DNA from: Porphyra umbilicalis
Taxonomy: Eukaryota > Rhodophyta > Bangiophyceae > Bangiales > Bangiaceae
DNA length: 64,000 bases
Assembly (NCBI GenBank): GCA_002049455.2
Contig: KV919038.1
Location: 42,457 to 106,456, forward strand
Reading direction: 5' to 3'
In this document: positions 42,370-52,250 of the stretch, one piece after another
Position numbering within the stretch: position 1 is the first letter of the stretch
How the letters are laid out: every line of letters begins with the position of its first letter
Made by a program: the position numbers and the translations under genes
The notes under the pieces: generated by a model
Database searches by the model: none
What the model was told of the DNA's origin: nothing
Seen by the model: the letters and a program-made list of their open reading frames with translations, nothing else

Positions 42370-43932
42370 CCCCGTCCTCGGCGCCCTCGCCGACGCCCGC
42401 TGGGCGGGCCACTACGCGCGCCTCTCCGCCGCCGTCGGGCGGCTCGCCGCCGAGTGTGCAGCGTCGGGGTGGGCGGTGGAGCTCGTCCACGTGCGCCGTG
42501 CCGACGTGGCGGCGGCGGCGGCGGCGCCGCCGCCGCCGCCGCCGCCACCCCCCCGCCTCTGCATTTTTCCGCTGCGCCGGTCAGACGCGGCGGCGGGTGC
42601 GGCGGGTGCGGCGGGTGCGGCGGCGGCGCCGTCGCCGGCCAAGCGCCCCCGCGTGACGGCGGCGGCGGGGGCGGCGGGGGCGGCGCACCCGCTGGTGCCG
42701 CTGTTGGCGGCGCCGGCGTCCCCCCCCCCCCCCCCCCCCCCCCGCGGCGGGGCGACGCCGAGGCGCCGCCGCCCCCCCCCCGCCGCCGGCGGGCGTCCCC
42801 CGCCGCGTCGGCGCCCTCGTCGCCGCCGTCACCGCGTGGGCGGGCGCGTCGGAGAGCGCCGACTCGGTGTTGGCGGCGATCGCCACCGCCGCCGGTGGCG
42901 ACGGCGGCGGCAGTGCCGGTGCCGGCGGCGACGGCGGCGGCGGCGGCGGCAGTGCGGGTGCGGCGGCGGCCGCCGCCGCCGCCGCCGCCGCCGCCACCGA
43001 CGGGTGGGCGCCCGCCGCGGATTCCGAGGAGGAGGAGGAGGTGCTCGCCGCGGGCGTCGCCACCGTCCACGACGGGGTGGCGGGGGTGCACGCGGCGGCG
43101 GCCGCCCCCGCCGCCCCGCCGACCGCCGCGTCGGGCGCGCCGCCGACGCTGCCGCGCCGGCGCGCCGACGCGCCCCGCCGGCGCCCGCGGGCGGCCGACG
43201 GGGGTGCCGCCGCCGCCGCCGCCGCCGCCGCTGCCGCCGCCGCTGCCGGCGTGGCGCGGTCGGCGGCGGGGCGCCCGGCGCCGCCGCCGCCGCCGGCGCC
43301 CGCCCACCCCTTTGGCGCCCCGACCGACGGGGCGGCGGGGGCGGAGGAGAGCGACGAGGAGGAGGTGCTCGCGTCGGGGTGGGCGCCCCTCTCCCCCCCG
43401 ACGAGGCGCCGCCGCGGCCGCTGCCGCCGCCGCCGCCGCTGCCGTCGGGCAGCCGGTCCGCCGGCACGGTCGGGTGGCGGCCCCCCCCAAGGGGCGGCGG
43501 CGGCGGCGGCGGTCGGCGTCGCCCTCCTCCGTGCCCGCCGACACGCCCGCCACCTCCTCCTCCGCGTCCGCGTCGGCGGTGGGCGGCGGCGGGTGGGGCA
43601 CACCCCCCCCACGCCCCCGCGCCCGGGCGTCCGCCCCCGCCGCCCCGTCGGCGGCGGCGGCGGCGGCGGGCGCCCCCACCCCCGCCTCACCTCAGAGGCT
43701 CCGAGATTCCGCGGAAAGTTTACTCGGCGGTGGGCGGCGGCGGGTGGGGCACACCCCCCCACGCCCCCGCGCCCGGGCGTCCGCCCCCGCCGCCCCGTCG
43801 GCGGCGGCGGCGGCGGCGGGCGCCCCCACCCCCGCCCCACCTCAGAGGCTCCGAGATTCCGCGGAAAGTTTACTCCAAGGGATTGGGCCACGGACCGCCC
43901 ACCAACACGGAGGACTATCGATGGAAAAGTAG
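41963..43932 (+). CDS. Low-complexity, probably nuclear protein, not recognised
   Basis: ATG 41963 (GCCATGG) opens MGAARAARPSPRAPLGAGGA and long Ala/Gly tracts. The most protein-like part is LGALADARWAGHYARLSAAV, then GRLAAECAASGWAVELVHV and LCIFPLRRSDAA (about 42370-42590), then SPAKRPRVTAA, a nuclear localisation-like patch. After frame changes, RRVGALVAAVTAWAGASESA leads to two acidic motifs, DSEEEEEVLAAG and EESDEEEVLASGW. Then a basic GRRRRRRSASPSS patch, and a C-terminus carrying two copies of PQRLRDSAESLL from a 151-base duplication. The frame changes at C-runs near 42332-42367, 42721-42740, 43396 and 43482. Acidic plus basic patches suggest a nuclear or chromatin-linked role, but I recognise no family and the model is tentative. 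Confidence 0.42.
42246..42297 (+). repeat. GGC trinucleotide repeat, about 17 units
   Basis: Pure GGC/CGG microsatellite coding poly-Gly or poly-Arg/Ala depending on frame, inside the low-complexity gene. Shorter GGC tracts flank it. Confidence 0.93.
42332..42367 (+). repeat. 36-base C homopolymer, the longest in the window
   Basis: Thirty-six consecutive Cs. Length of such a run is rarely determined correctly by any sequencing method, so the frame on either side cannot be connected with confidence. Confidence 0.93.
43576..43875 (+). repeat. Tandem duplication of about 151 bases, two copies
   Basis: Copy 1 begins at 43576 and copy 2 at 43727; they are almost identical. They differ in one C-run (8 Cs at 43603-43610 in copy 1, 7 Cs at 43754-43760 in copy 2) and a few substitutions. 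Because of that one-base difference, the parts after the C-run are exactly 150 bases apart and read in the same frame. Confidence 0.95.
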
Positions 43933-44070
43933 CCCGGTACGGAGTAACTCTATTGCACATATGGCCCATTTCAGGACCCTACAATAGGCGGCCCGTGAGG
44001 GGGCGCCACGTCGCAAGGCCAATTGAGATTTTAAGGATAGTCCTTTGACATTGCTAGGTTTGCTCTCATG

Positions 44071-44206
44071 GCTAGATGTGGCCTTGTTGTCCCTTGTCAC
44101 CTTCCTCTTGCTCCATCTCACATCATGCTGTTCTACATCACTTGAAGGCGCTCTCCGTGACGGTCATGAAGCATCGAAGAACAGTGTCAAAAATGCAAAT
44201 ACTGTA
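44071..44206 (+). repeat. Left arm of a near-identical inverted repeat pair
   Basis: About 135 bases, GCTAGATGTGGCCTTG to AAATGCAAATACTGTA, matched in reverse complement at 46161-46296 with only a few differences. Balanced composition in a GC-rich setting indicates an inserted element. Confidence 0.9.
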
Positions 44207-44228
44207 CGTAGCCACAGACAAGCAGAAT

Positions 44229-45031
44229 ATGGAATTCGACGAGAAAAGCTCTCACAAGGGCCTTCAAGGGGGATTTTTCACCAGCTTGACAGATTTCTCG
44301 TCGCCGAATCGAGAAAAAAGGGCCTCGTCGTGGATCCTGCAACGAGCCCCACTGTCGGCGTCGGGCGCCGCAAGCGGGGGCGGCGGGGGAAGTGGCGGCG
44401 GCGGCGGGGGCGCGAGCTCCCCTTGGGCGGCGCCCGAGCAGCGGCGCCTGCGCGTGGCGCGGCCGGCGGCGCCGCGCGTCGGGCTGCCGGCGCTCGCGCC
44501 GCGAGGCAAGACATCCTTTGGGGCGGCGGCGGCCGCCGCCGCGGGGAGCGGGGGGGTGGGTGACGATTGGGCGGGCGATGGGGCGGCGGGGGAGGCTGGG
44601 GGGGGGGGGGGGCAGACGCCGACCACGCCATAGGCGCCGGCGACGGTGGCGTCAGCGGCGGCGGCGGCGGGGCGGGAAACAAGGAGAATTGGGCAGCAGC
44701 GTCGACGGCGGCGCACCCCGTTGCGTATGGGGACGCTTCCCCAACGGCGACGGCCACGACCGCGTCGCTGGGCGCCTCCCCCGCGCGTTTGACGCTGACA
44801 GGCGTCTCCAAGACCGACGCCCTCTCCCGCACGTCGGGCATGGATGGCAGTGCGCCGCACGTGCGCCTCTATGGGGAGGACGTCGCCGCCGCCGTGACCG
44901 CTGTCGAGGACCGCGACGACGACGACGACGAAGGGGCGGGGCCGCTGGTCTTGTGCCGCCCCCCTCCGGTGGCCTCGCTTCACCGCATCCTCGACTCCGC
45001 CATGGTCGGCGCGCCTACCGCCCCCGTGTAG
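44229..45031 (+). CDS. Possible gene of unknown function inside the inverted repeat pair
   Basis: A candidate ATG at 44229 gives MEFDEKSSHKGLQGGFF, then RASSWILQRAPLSASG, Gly/Ala-rich sequence, and [20 protein letters not shown]. After a G-run (about 44599-44611) the frame changes and protein-like sequence continues: GNKENWAAASTAAHPVAYGD, LTLTGVSKTDALSRTSGMDG, APHVRLYGEDVAAAVTAVED, an acidic RDDDDDEGAG and VASLHRILDSAMVGAPTAPV with stop TAG. I recognise no family. Possibly an intrinsically disordered protein. Both start and continuity are uncertain. Confidence 0.33.
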
Positions 45032-45303
45032 CGGCCGGTGGTCGGCGCCCGTGGCGGCGGCGGTGGCGGCCGCGGCGCGGGGTGGGCCCCCCCCGGCAGC
45101 GGTGGGGGCGGGGGGGGGGACGCCGCTTGGCGGCCGGCGGCGTGCGTGCGGCCGCCGCCGTCGCCGGCCGCCTCGGCGGCCGCACCCCGTGGGCGGCTGC
45201 GGCGTCGGCGACGCCCATGGCGCCCGTGGCCGACCTTGCGCGCCTCAACAGCCTCTCTCACTGCGCGGGGCGGGCAGCGTAGGCGCCCGACGGCGGCGGG
45301 GCC

Positions 45304-45723
45304 GTGGGTTGGGGAAGCCCCGCGGCAGGGCCGCTACCGCCGCGGGGGCCCCCGCGTCGGCCCGCGCGGCGCGGAAGGGGCGTGGACGACCCGGATGCTG
45401 CATCGGGGGTCGGCGTGCCGGCCGACCGCCCGCCGGCGGGCGCGGGCGGGGGCGGGGGCGCGCCAGAGGAGCTGCCGCCGTCGCTCATTGCGTTGCTGTC
45501 CACGGCGCCACCGGCGCCGTCGGCGGCGGTGAGCGACGCGTCGTGGGCGGCCGCGTCGGGGCGCGTGTGGGCGGTTCTCGGAGCGCTCCTCGCGGCGCAC
45601 CGCGCGCTCGGGGTGCGGGTGGGCAAGCTGGGGGCCGCCGTGCGGTGCGTCGGCGCCACGTCGGCGCAGCTGGGCCAGCTGCTCACGGAGCTGGAGGGGC
45701 GGCTGCGGGCGGCGGGCGGGTGA
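45304..45723 (+). CDS. Possible coiled-coil coding segment (3' exon or separate gene)
   Basis: An open frame without its own ATG start, so the left limit is only the frame opening. It reads ELPPSLIALLSTAPPAPSAA, then RVWAVLGALLAAHRALGVRV and GATSAQLGQLLTELEGRLRA before TGA at 45721-45723. The last 60 residues form an amphipathic helix suited to a coiled coil. It could be the last exon of the gene ending nominally at 45031. Not recognised. Confidence 0.3.
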   Translation: MGWGSPAAGPLPPRGPPRRPARRGRGVDDPDAASGVGVPADRPPAGAGGGGGAPEELPPSLIALLSTAPPAPSAAVSDASWAAASGRVWAVLGALLAAHRALGVRVGKLGAAVRCVGATSAQLGQLLTELEGRLRAAGG

Positions 45724-46160
45724 GGCGCGTGCGGCGGGGGGGGTGGCGACGCCGCGCCGGCGGGCGGGTGCACGGGGGGTCGAGCGTGGCCGCGTCTCGG
45801 CTGGGGGGGGGGGGTGCGACGCGGGCGGCGCTTGTACCAGTGGAGTTGGGGGTGGCCCCCGTTCGGGCCCAGCCGGCGGCGGCACGGTGTCTCTGCGTGG
45901 GCGGTCCTTCTTGCCGCGGCGGCCGTGCGGTGTTGCTCGTCATCCATGGATACACGGCCCGCAGACCGCAAGTGGTCCAGTCTTTCTCCGTTCTTGTCGC
46001 TTCCGTTCTTGTCCAGGGGGGGATAGCAACGAACGCGGTCGACCGGCCTCTACGGTACAATCAACGGCGGTCGTGGCTCCCGATCATCGTCTTCTGCACG
46101 AAAAATGTGGGCTACTTTCTGGTCGTACGATCGCCATAGAGGAGGACAGCATTGGAGAAA

Positions 46161-46296
46161 GACTGTATTTGCATTTTTGACACTGTTCTTGGATGCTTCA
46201 TGACCGTCACGGAGAGCGCCTTCAAGTGATGTAGAACAGCATGATGTGAGATGGAGCAAGAGGAAGGTGACAAGGGACAGCAAGGCCACATCTAGC
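46161..46296 (-). repeat. Right arm of the inverted repeat pair
   Basis: Reverse complement of 44071-44206, nearly identical. The arms enclose about 1.95 kb containing the two doubtful coding segments. No target-site duplication is obvious at either outer edge. Confidence 0.9.
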
Positions 46297-46549
46297 AAGC
46301 GAGTAGGGTCGCAACGATGTTTGAACATGAAGCTCGTTGAGCTCTTAAACCCCGCTGGGAGCAAGCGGTCATATTAAGTCGCTCACAGGGTGCGGAGATA
46401 CAGATAATTTTCGTTTGTACCCATCGCCAGTTGTTTACAGTCACTGACAGTACCTGGGTTCCTCTGGCTCGACTTGCGATCGGCTGCCGTCAGATGATCT
46501 GCGCGATCGTCTCGATTACGTACCACACTACTGGGGTGCGCAAAGGGTG

Positions 46550-46752
46550 TTCAGTCAATATCCGCTTATATGCGCTCCGGTTATATGACACCCTGTCATA
46601 TAACTGGGAGAGCAATTATGTCCAGAATCGGCCCTTCTGCCACTGTGGAGCAGGAGAGAAGTTATTTCTGGTCGCGGCGCGGACGTTTGTAGCCCACCTT
46701 TTCCTGCATGGCTGTGCGTGCGTGGGGGTGATACATAAGCGGATATGGACTG
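46550..46752. mobile_element. MITE of about 203 bases related to the pogo-like transposon
   Basis: Left end CAGTCAATATCCGCTTATAT and right end (reverse complement) CAGTCCATATCCGCTTATGT are inverted repeats. The first 13 bases equal the right terminal sequence of the pogo-like transposon at 49132-52121. Right flank is TA as expected, the left flank TT. Inside lies an 11-base perfect inverted repeat with a 3-base loop (46578-46602). No coding capacity. Confidence 0.72.
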
Positions 46753-49134
46753 TACTGGGGCGTACTGCGGCCTAGAATTTGTACCCAGAAAGTGAAATCA
46801 ATGCTGGGGTGGCGCGGGCTCCACTGGCCTCTCACCAGCCCGTGGAAACGCAGGCTACAAGTGGCGCCCTCAGTCCTGGTGTTGTCCCCGCCGACGGCGG
46901 TGGGATTCGGCGGGATTCCTCATCATGTAGCCTCGCCGGATCGCTAATGTAGCCTCACCGGGTCGAGAGGGAATTCTCGTGCGTGAGACGATTCAATGCC
47001 TCGATGCAAGGCCTGGACGAGACTGGTCACGGATCAACTCCGGCGGTTCATCGCTGGATTTCTGGAACGCTGCGCTGCGCTCTACGTGGCCCTCACTGAA
47101 CCCCCTGTGATACCCCAGGTCAGATCTCATCGTAACGACTGCATCTGCTTTCAAGGCTACGGCCACGCCAACGCCTCCGCTTCGTCGATGCCAACGTCGA
47201 CGGTCTCTCCATCGACGCCTGATACGCACCCCCCCCCACACCCGCCGCAGTTGCTCACGGGCGCCGATGCCCCCACTCCGTCAATGCCCTACACACACCC
47301 ACCGCCAGCAATCATTCGGCCGGTCACATCTCGTAGTACCTGACGTCACCGGCTTGCAGACTGCGCCCACGGCCACCCATTCAACTAGTTGACAGTAAAA
47401 TAACCCTCTCAAGAACGCCCCTAAATCGGGTGTAGAAGTTACTGGTCAGCCGAGGTGTCATACTTCACTGTGCTGTTCTGTCAACCATCCGCCATATGGA
47501 GAGCTGCAAGCCTCGTGTGTGGACCCAGCACGCCTCACCATCAGTTGCGTGGAGGGCGGCACGCCTTTTGCGGGGATCTCGACCCTCATTTATTGACACT
47601 GTGAGCCTTACTGGGCGGTCAATCGTCATTTGTTCTCACAGGCATAGGCTGGGATCGGATCCTCAGTGGCCGCGTTTTGACTACCCGTTGCTTCGGGCGA
47701 TCATCGATTGGTGCAGCGTATGTCGCTCTTAGGAGGGTCAGCCGACGTGGAAACTCCCCGGGGAACGGCGTCCAGTGGGCCGTTGGCCCTCAATGGTACC
47801 ACCTGGCCGTGCCCCCCACTCCGGCAGCCCTCGCGAACCCCCGCCCCTCCGCACCCCCTGCGCCTTAAAGGCGTTCGGCCGCGGTACAGCTACCGCTGAA
47901 GGCTACCGCCGTCGTCGCGCATGAAGGAGGGGCCGGGAGTCACGCCGGCGTCAAGGCTTCCTCTACCGCGTACGGATCCCGTCACGCTCGAGCTGCGCGT
48001 CGTTGACAGCCCCCTCGCCCGTCTTGTATTTTTAGTTTTCAAGTACGTTACGTGTCGTGAGGACTAGTAGGACAAGGAGAGTGGTATGATGTGTGCACTG
48101 CGTATCGTTTGGTCCGCCGTTCTCCCTCCGTAAATCTGCACCCGTCCAGTGATGTGCTTCTTCTCTCTCTGCCCATGTGGCCTTTGCCGCCACCTTTTCG
48201 CCTACTGCCGCTGTTCTCCTACTGCCTGTTTCCTGCCCACTGCTCTTTTCCCTCCGCTGCCTCCTTTCCCAATACTTCCCCTTTTAGCCCTACTGCCCAT
48301 TGTTCTTCTACTGCACCATGTATTTCTACAGTCTCATTTGCTCCTACGGCCCCTGCTACCCCTACAGTCGTCGCGGACGGCGCGGATGCGGACGGCGAGG
48401 GGGTGGGGCGCTGCATGTGCTGATTTTCCTGTCCTTGCTTCGTTCTGGCTTTTTGGGTGCGGTTCGGGTCCGGTGGCGAGGGGCGGGGGAAGAGCGCGAG
48501 GAGGTAGGAAGAGGGTGTACTACCCCCAGGCAGAGGGCGCTACAGAACCATAAAAGACGCTTCTGTTTTCTGCAACGTATTCAGCTGGTGCGGCCCTGTA
48601 CGACAGCTCTCCTGCTGGCATCACGTATCAGACCGCTGATTGAATACGAATCCAGCCCAGGCACGCTCGCAATCGTGGCACCAAGGGGGGCCACGTGACT
48701 TGTCTCAGCAGGTGCGGTGATGCCCCCAATTGGAGCTGTGACGGGGGGGGGGGCGGCTCCCGGACATGTCGTTGAACAGTGTCAGAACCGTGCTGGCCGC
48801 GTACTGTTGCTCTAAAATGCAAATATGCCATCTATACTGATAGTGTAGACACTGAGGAAAAGCGGGGTCGAATATGGCCCAGTACAGCCATTTCAGACGT
48901 ACTGGCACCAATCTGAAAACCGCCGGGGTAAGTCCCCAAGTAGCGTGGTACGGAATCGCGACGATCTTCCTTGTCCGAGGGCGCACGAGAATGCAGCATT
49001 CGACTGTTTGCAGACAATCGAGTCGCCAAAGTGCATCTTGGTTAGGTCCTGGTCAGATCCTGCTGAAGGGGTGCAGAAGCCCGCATCCTTGACAGTTGAA
49101 CACGTGCGCAAGGGTGTCAAAAAACCGGGTACAG

Positions 49135-49270
49135 TACAGCCGTTCTCGCAAAAACCTCGCACGCCAACTGTCGCACCACTCTTAACAATCGGCCTTCACG
49201 GGGTCGCAGAGGCCGATTTGTGAGAGTGGTGCAACAGTCGGCGTGCGAGGTTTTTCAGAGAACGGCTGTA
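49135..49270. mobile_element. Hairpin MITE nested in the transposon's left terminal repeat
   Basis: Arms 49135-49195 and 49210-49270 are 61 bases each and reverse complements at nearly all positions, with a 14-base loop. The element proper runs CAGCCGTTCTC...GAACGGCTG between TA dinucleotides at 49135-49136 and 49269-49270. It therefore used TA target sites, but its ends differ from the host transposon's, so it belongs to another TA-specific family. Confidence 0.9.
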
Positions 49271-49765
49271 TCCGTCTGGCACCAGTTTTTCACAACTGCC
49301 TCAGAACATGGGATTTTCTGTTCGTTCTTCGAACGAAAAAAATATGGACGGACTCCTGAGAACCTCACGAGGAAGCACGTCGTTTCCGTTTCCAACGAAG
49401 TGCTCCCGTTCGTTGTCTAGAAAATGCACCTAAAATAGGGCCTGTACCAGTTCTTCACACAATCAATCTCGAGTGTGCACGGCCACAGATCGGGCTGAAA
49501 AACTTACATCAAACATGTATTTGATTTATTTCGTCTGTTGGACGCGGATCTGGAATCCGACTCGTCGAGCGTTGTCAAGCGGTTCAGACACGACATGAAC
49601 ATGCAGACAAACGCCCCGCATCCCTCGCCGTCTGCCCTGTGGTCACAAAGCAGTGCCCCTGACCGTTTACGATGCCCCCTTCCCATCCCCATCAAGACGA
49701 AACGAATGACGTACGCCGCCACTCCACATGCGCCCTACACACTATGGCACGCGCCAATCACAAAA

Positions 49766-51571
49766 CTAAATGTGCAGGCGACTCCTCACCCCAGCAGCTT
49801 CACCCGCAAGCACTCGCCAGAGAATGCGGGGATGCACACGCGGCACGCGCACTCTGGCGGCTGCCAGCCGCCGCCGCGACTTTGCAGTGGATGGCAGAAC
49901 CATGCCCAAGTCACGCAATCGGCACCCAGCCTCGTGTGCTGCATCCGATGCAATCTCCGCCCACACGATGCGACGGTTGGAGGCCTCCCGCTCCACAACG
50001 CGCGCGTGCCTGGCACGTGCCACGGCTGCTCCCTTCCGCTTCTTGTCCTCGGCAGTCAGCTCTCGAGCCTGCTTCTTTGCCGCCTTGGCCTCCTTCACCG
50101 CCTCTTTTCCCGCGGCAGCGTCTGCCATCGCTGCCAGAATCTCGGGTGCGGTCAAAACCGTACCCCTCCCGGCCGTCGACAGTGTGCCGTTGACGAGGAT
50201 GGGTTGCGACATATCCTTGCGGACAGTAGGGATCAACCGAGATGTCAACCTCTCGAGGTCAACGTCCGGAAGGACAGTGTCAGCGCCCTTGCACAGCTCG
50301 GAGTTCTTGATGACCGAGGGGTCGAGGGGCCACATCCCCACTTGGCGAAAGGCCGACACTAACGCGTCCGTCGTGAGGGACTCGGAGGCGGCACGGCCAA
50401 TACAGGACATCAAGTCCGCCGTATTGAATGGCCGGCCAGCATCCCGACACCCCATAGCAATCTCGCGGACGCGGCGCCGCACTTTTGGTTGATATCGCCC
50501 GAACGCGCTTGGATTGTCGAGCGCCCGGAGGATGTGGGACATCTTTGACGGTTCTGCCACGACGTGCACGTTGGCCTTCAGGAGGGTGAGAAGGCCGGCC
50601 GGCGAAAGGTGTACCTTGGCACCGTCGAGGGAGAGGAGCTTTGCCTCATCTTTGAAGTAGGACTGTGCAAACTTGGCGAACATGGTGGCCCAGACATCAA
50701 ACACGCTTTTGTCAAAACCTGGTGGGGACCGCCGCCACACAACCGCCCCGTCATTAAGGAGGGAGGAAAGCGCCGTGACGGTCTTGGTGCCGTCCTGCTT
50801 CGTCTCGGTCAGGTCGGCGTGTCCTGGTACCTGGCCCTCCACCACGATGAAGTGGGGCGCCATAACGCCAGCCGCCGACACACAAAACGCCGCGGTACAC
50901 GCGCCCGCACCGGATGCAAACGGCGGCAAGATTACCTCCGGCTTGAGCATCCCGACCTCCCCGAGAATCCCTTGACGACCCGACATGGCCGACATCCGGG
51001 CGTGGACGTGTGTCTCGTCCATATTCCAAACCTGCCGAGGGGAATTAATCCGCAGGTCCCGGTACAGGAGCGTCAAGAGGGCAAACCAGTTGGCGACGAC
51101 GTCGGGTCTCGCGTTTCGAGCACGGCCCTCCTCTAACGTGCCGACCCGGTACCGCCGCAGCTCGGGGTGTCGCGAGAGGAAGCCCCTAACCCAGCTACGG
51201 CCCGGCACTAGCGTGCCACCAAACCGCTCACGGGCAGCCGCCTGCCTCTCCACAGAGAGCTCGCCCAGGTACGAGGCACACACGCGACACAGATCTTCCT
51301 GGGACAAGCCCCGCCCAATCGTCGCGTTGGTGATCAAATATCTGGCCAACAAGGCCTCCTCCTCAGCCGTAAAAAAAGGACTAGGCCCACGCCGCCTCGT
51401 CGTCCCGCCCGTGAGGACGTAGTACCTTGCACGGTTGTACGACAGGTTGAGACGGGTGGCAAAGTCTTTGACCGTCAGACCGCCGGACCGAACGACGGCT
51501 AGAGCTGCCTGCTTCCTCTCGTGGTCGTCATCAGGACAGGCCTGCGGCCCAGGGCGTGCTCCACCCGGCAT
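49766..51571 (-). CDS. Pogo/Tigger-like DDE transposase, intact
   Basis: Catalyses cut-and-paste transposition of the enclosing element. ATG 51571 starts an unbroken 601-residue protein. Order of domains: psq-type helix-turn-helix (ERKQAALAVVRSGGLTVKDF, RLNLSYNRARYYVL, residues about 17-52); CENP-B/Tc5-like second DNA-binding domain (FTAEEEALLARYLI, GRSWVRGFLSRHPELRRYRV, about 65-150); DDE_1 catalytic core with NMDETHVHARM (first Asp), LLSLDGAKVHLSPAGL (second Asp) and MSHILRALDNPSAFGRYQP (third Asp), so the DDD triad is present. A Lys/Arg/Ala-rich helix (KEAVKEAKAAKKQARELTAE) and basic tail follow. No stops or long homopolymers interrupt it, in contrast to host genes, and composition is closer to balance. 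Intact frame and matching terminal repeats suggest recent activity. Confidence 0.93.
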   Translation of the reverse strand: MPGGARPGPQACPDDDHERKQAALAVVRSGGLTVKDFATRLNLSYNRARYYVLTGGTTRRRGPSPFFTAEEEALLARYLITNATIGRGLSQEDLCRVCASYLGELSVERQAAARERFGGTLVPGRSWVRGFLSRHPELRRYRVGTLEEGRARNARPDVVANWFALLTLLYRDLRINSPRQVWNMDETHVHARMSAMSGRQGILGEVGMLKPEVILPPFASGAGACTAAFCVSAAGVMAPHFIVVEGQVPGHADLTETKQDGTKTVTALSSLLNDGAVVWRRSPPGFDKSVFDVWATMFAKFAQSYFKDEAKLLSLDGAKVHLSPAGLLTLLKANVHVVAEPSKMSHILRALDNPSAFGRYQPKVRRRVREIAMGCRDAGRPFNTADLMSCIGRAASESLTTDALVSAFRQVGMWPLDPSVIKNSELCKGADTVLPDVDLERLTSRLIPTVRKDMSQPILVNGTLSTAGRGTVLTAPEILAAMADAAAGKEAVKEAKAAKKQARELTAEDKKRKGAAVARARHARVVEREASNRRIVWAEIASDAAHEAGCRLRDLGMVLPSTAKSRRRLAAARVRVPRVHPRILWRVLAGEAAGVRSRLHI

Positions 51572-52227
51572 TGTCGGACGGCGCAGAGGGGGGCAGGGGG
51601 AGGAGGGGGCGCCAGGATGGATGTGGCGGGACAGAAGGAAATAGTGTTGAGTGCGGGGGGCGTGGGGACCTGCTTGAGCCTTGGCTCAAGCGGAAATCGG
51701 CCGCAGAGCAAGGTGCCACGGCGGGGAAGGAGGCATGGGGGACCTTTGGTGGGACGAAGAGGGTGGCGGATCGCCTTTGTCGTGCTGAATGGGGCGTCCA
51801 GGCGATGTATTTAGGACTAAGTTTGCCTTCAGAAGCGCGCGCTTTTCTCGCCTCGGACGGCGCCGAGAACCCCATTGGGCTTCTTTTGGCGCGCTCGTTG
51901 CACCACTGGAGAGCTCTTGAGTTGGCGCGTGCAACGGTGCGCCCCACTGTACGCGTTCATTTTTCTATCTTTTTACAAAATCTCGCAAAGAAAGAGCGAG
52001 CGTGCTTTTGGGTGCTATCGAACTCGATTTTCGGCGTCCACACTGTGAATTTCCCACACAAGCCGCGATTGTGAAAAACTGGTACAGTTGTGAAAAACTG
52101 GTGCCAGACGGATATTGACTGTAGACAGCTCCTGCCAGGCCTCTGCGCTGGCCGGCCAGCGCATCGAGGGCCGGCCCTCGATGCCGTCGAGTGGCGCGCC
52201 GGTCGGCCATCCGTGCGGGTACATGCT

Positions 52228-52250
52228 AAAACCAGTTCCTGTTCGAGTCT
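52228..52250 (+). repeat. Dispersed repeat AAAACCAGTTC..GTTCGAGTCT, copy 1
   Basis: Matched in reverse complement at 56505-56527 at 21 of 23 positions. GTTCGAGTCT recurs at about 52270 and 52330. The motif resembles a pol III B box, but no tRNA or A box could be found. Confidence 0.6.

Larger units (their letters stand above)
45724..49131. other. Gene-poor region of balanced composition
   Basis: About 3.4 kb containing the right arm above and the MITE at 46550-46752. Composition is far from the GC-rich gene blocks. 48130-48370 is C/T-rich low complexity. Nothing else recognisable; open frames are short and unlike any family. Confidence 0.5.
49132..52121. mobile_element. Pogo-like (Tc1/mariner superfamily) DNA transposon
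   Basis: About 2.99 kb, bounded by TA dinucleotides (49130-49131 and 52122-52123), the target duplication of this superfamily. Right end, read inward, is CAGTCAATATCCGTCTGG then CACCAGTTTTTCACAACTG. The left end is CAG, an inserted 134-base MITE, then TATCCGTCTGGCACCAG and TTTTTCACAACTG. Removing the MITE leaves a left terminal repeat matching the right one apart from two or three bases. A subterminal ACCAGTTTTTCACAA motif recurs at 52070-52103 and, weaker, at 49443-49458, possible transposase binding sites. It carries one intact transposase gene on the minus strand. Confidence 0.88.

Noticed and set aside
48130-48420. Coding sequence in the C/T-rich stretch
   Set aside because: Repeated TACTGCC/TTTTCC patterns make low-complexity Leu/Pro/Ser frames without domain features.
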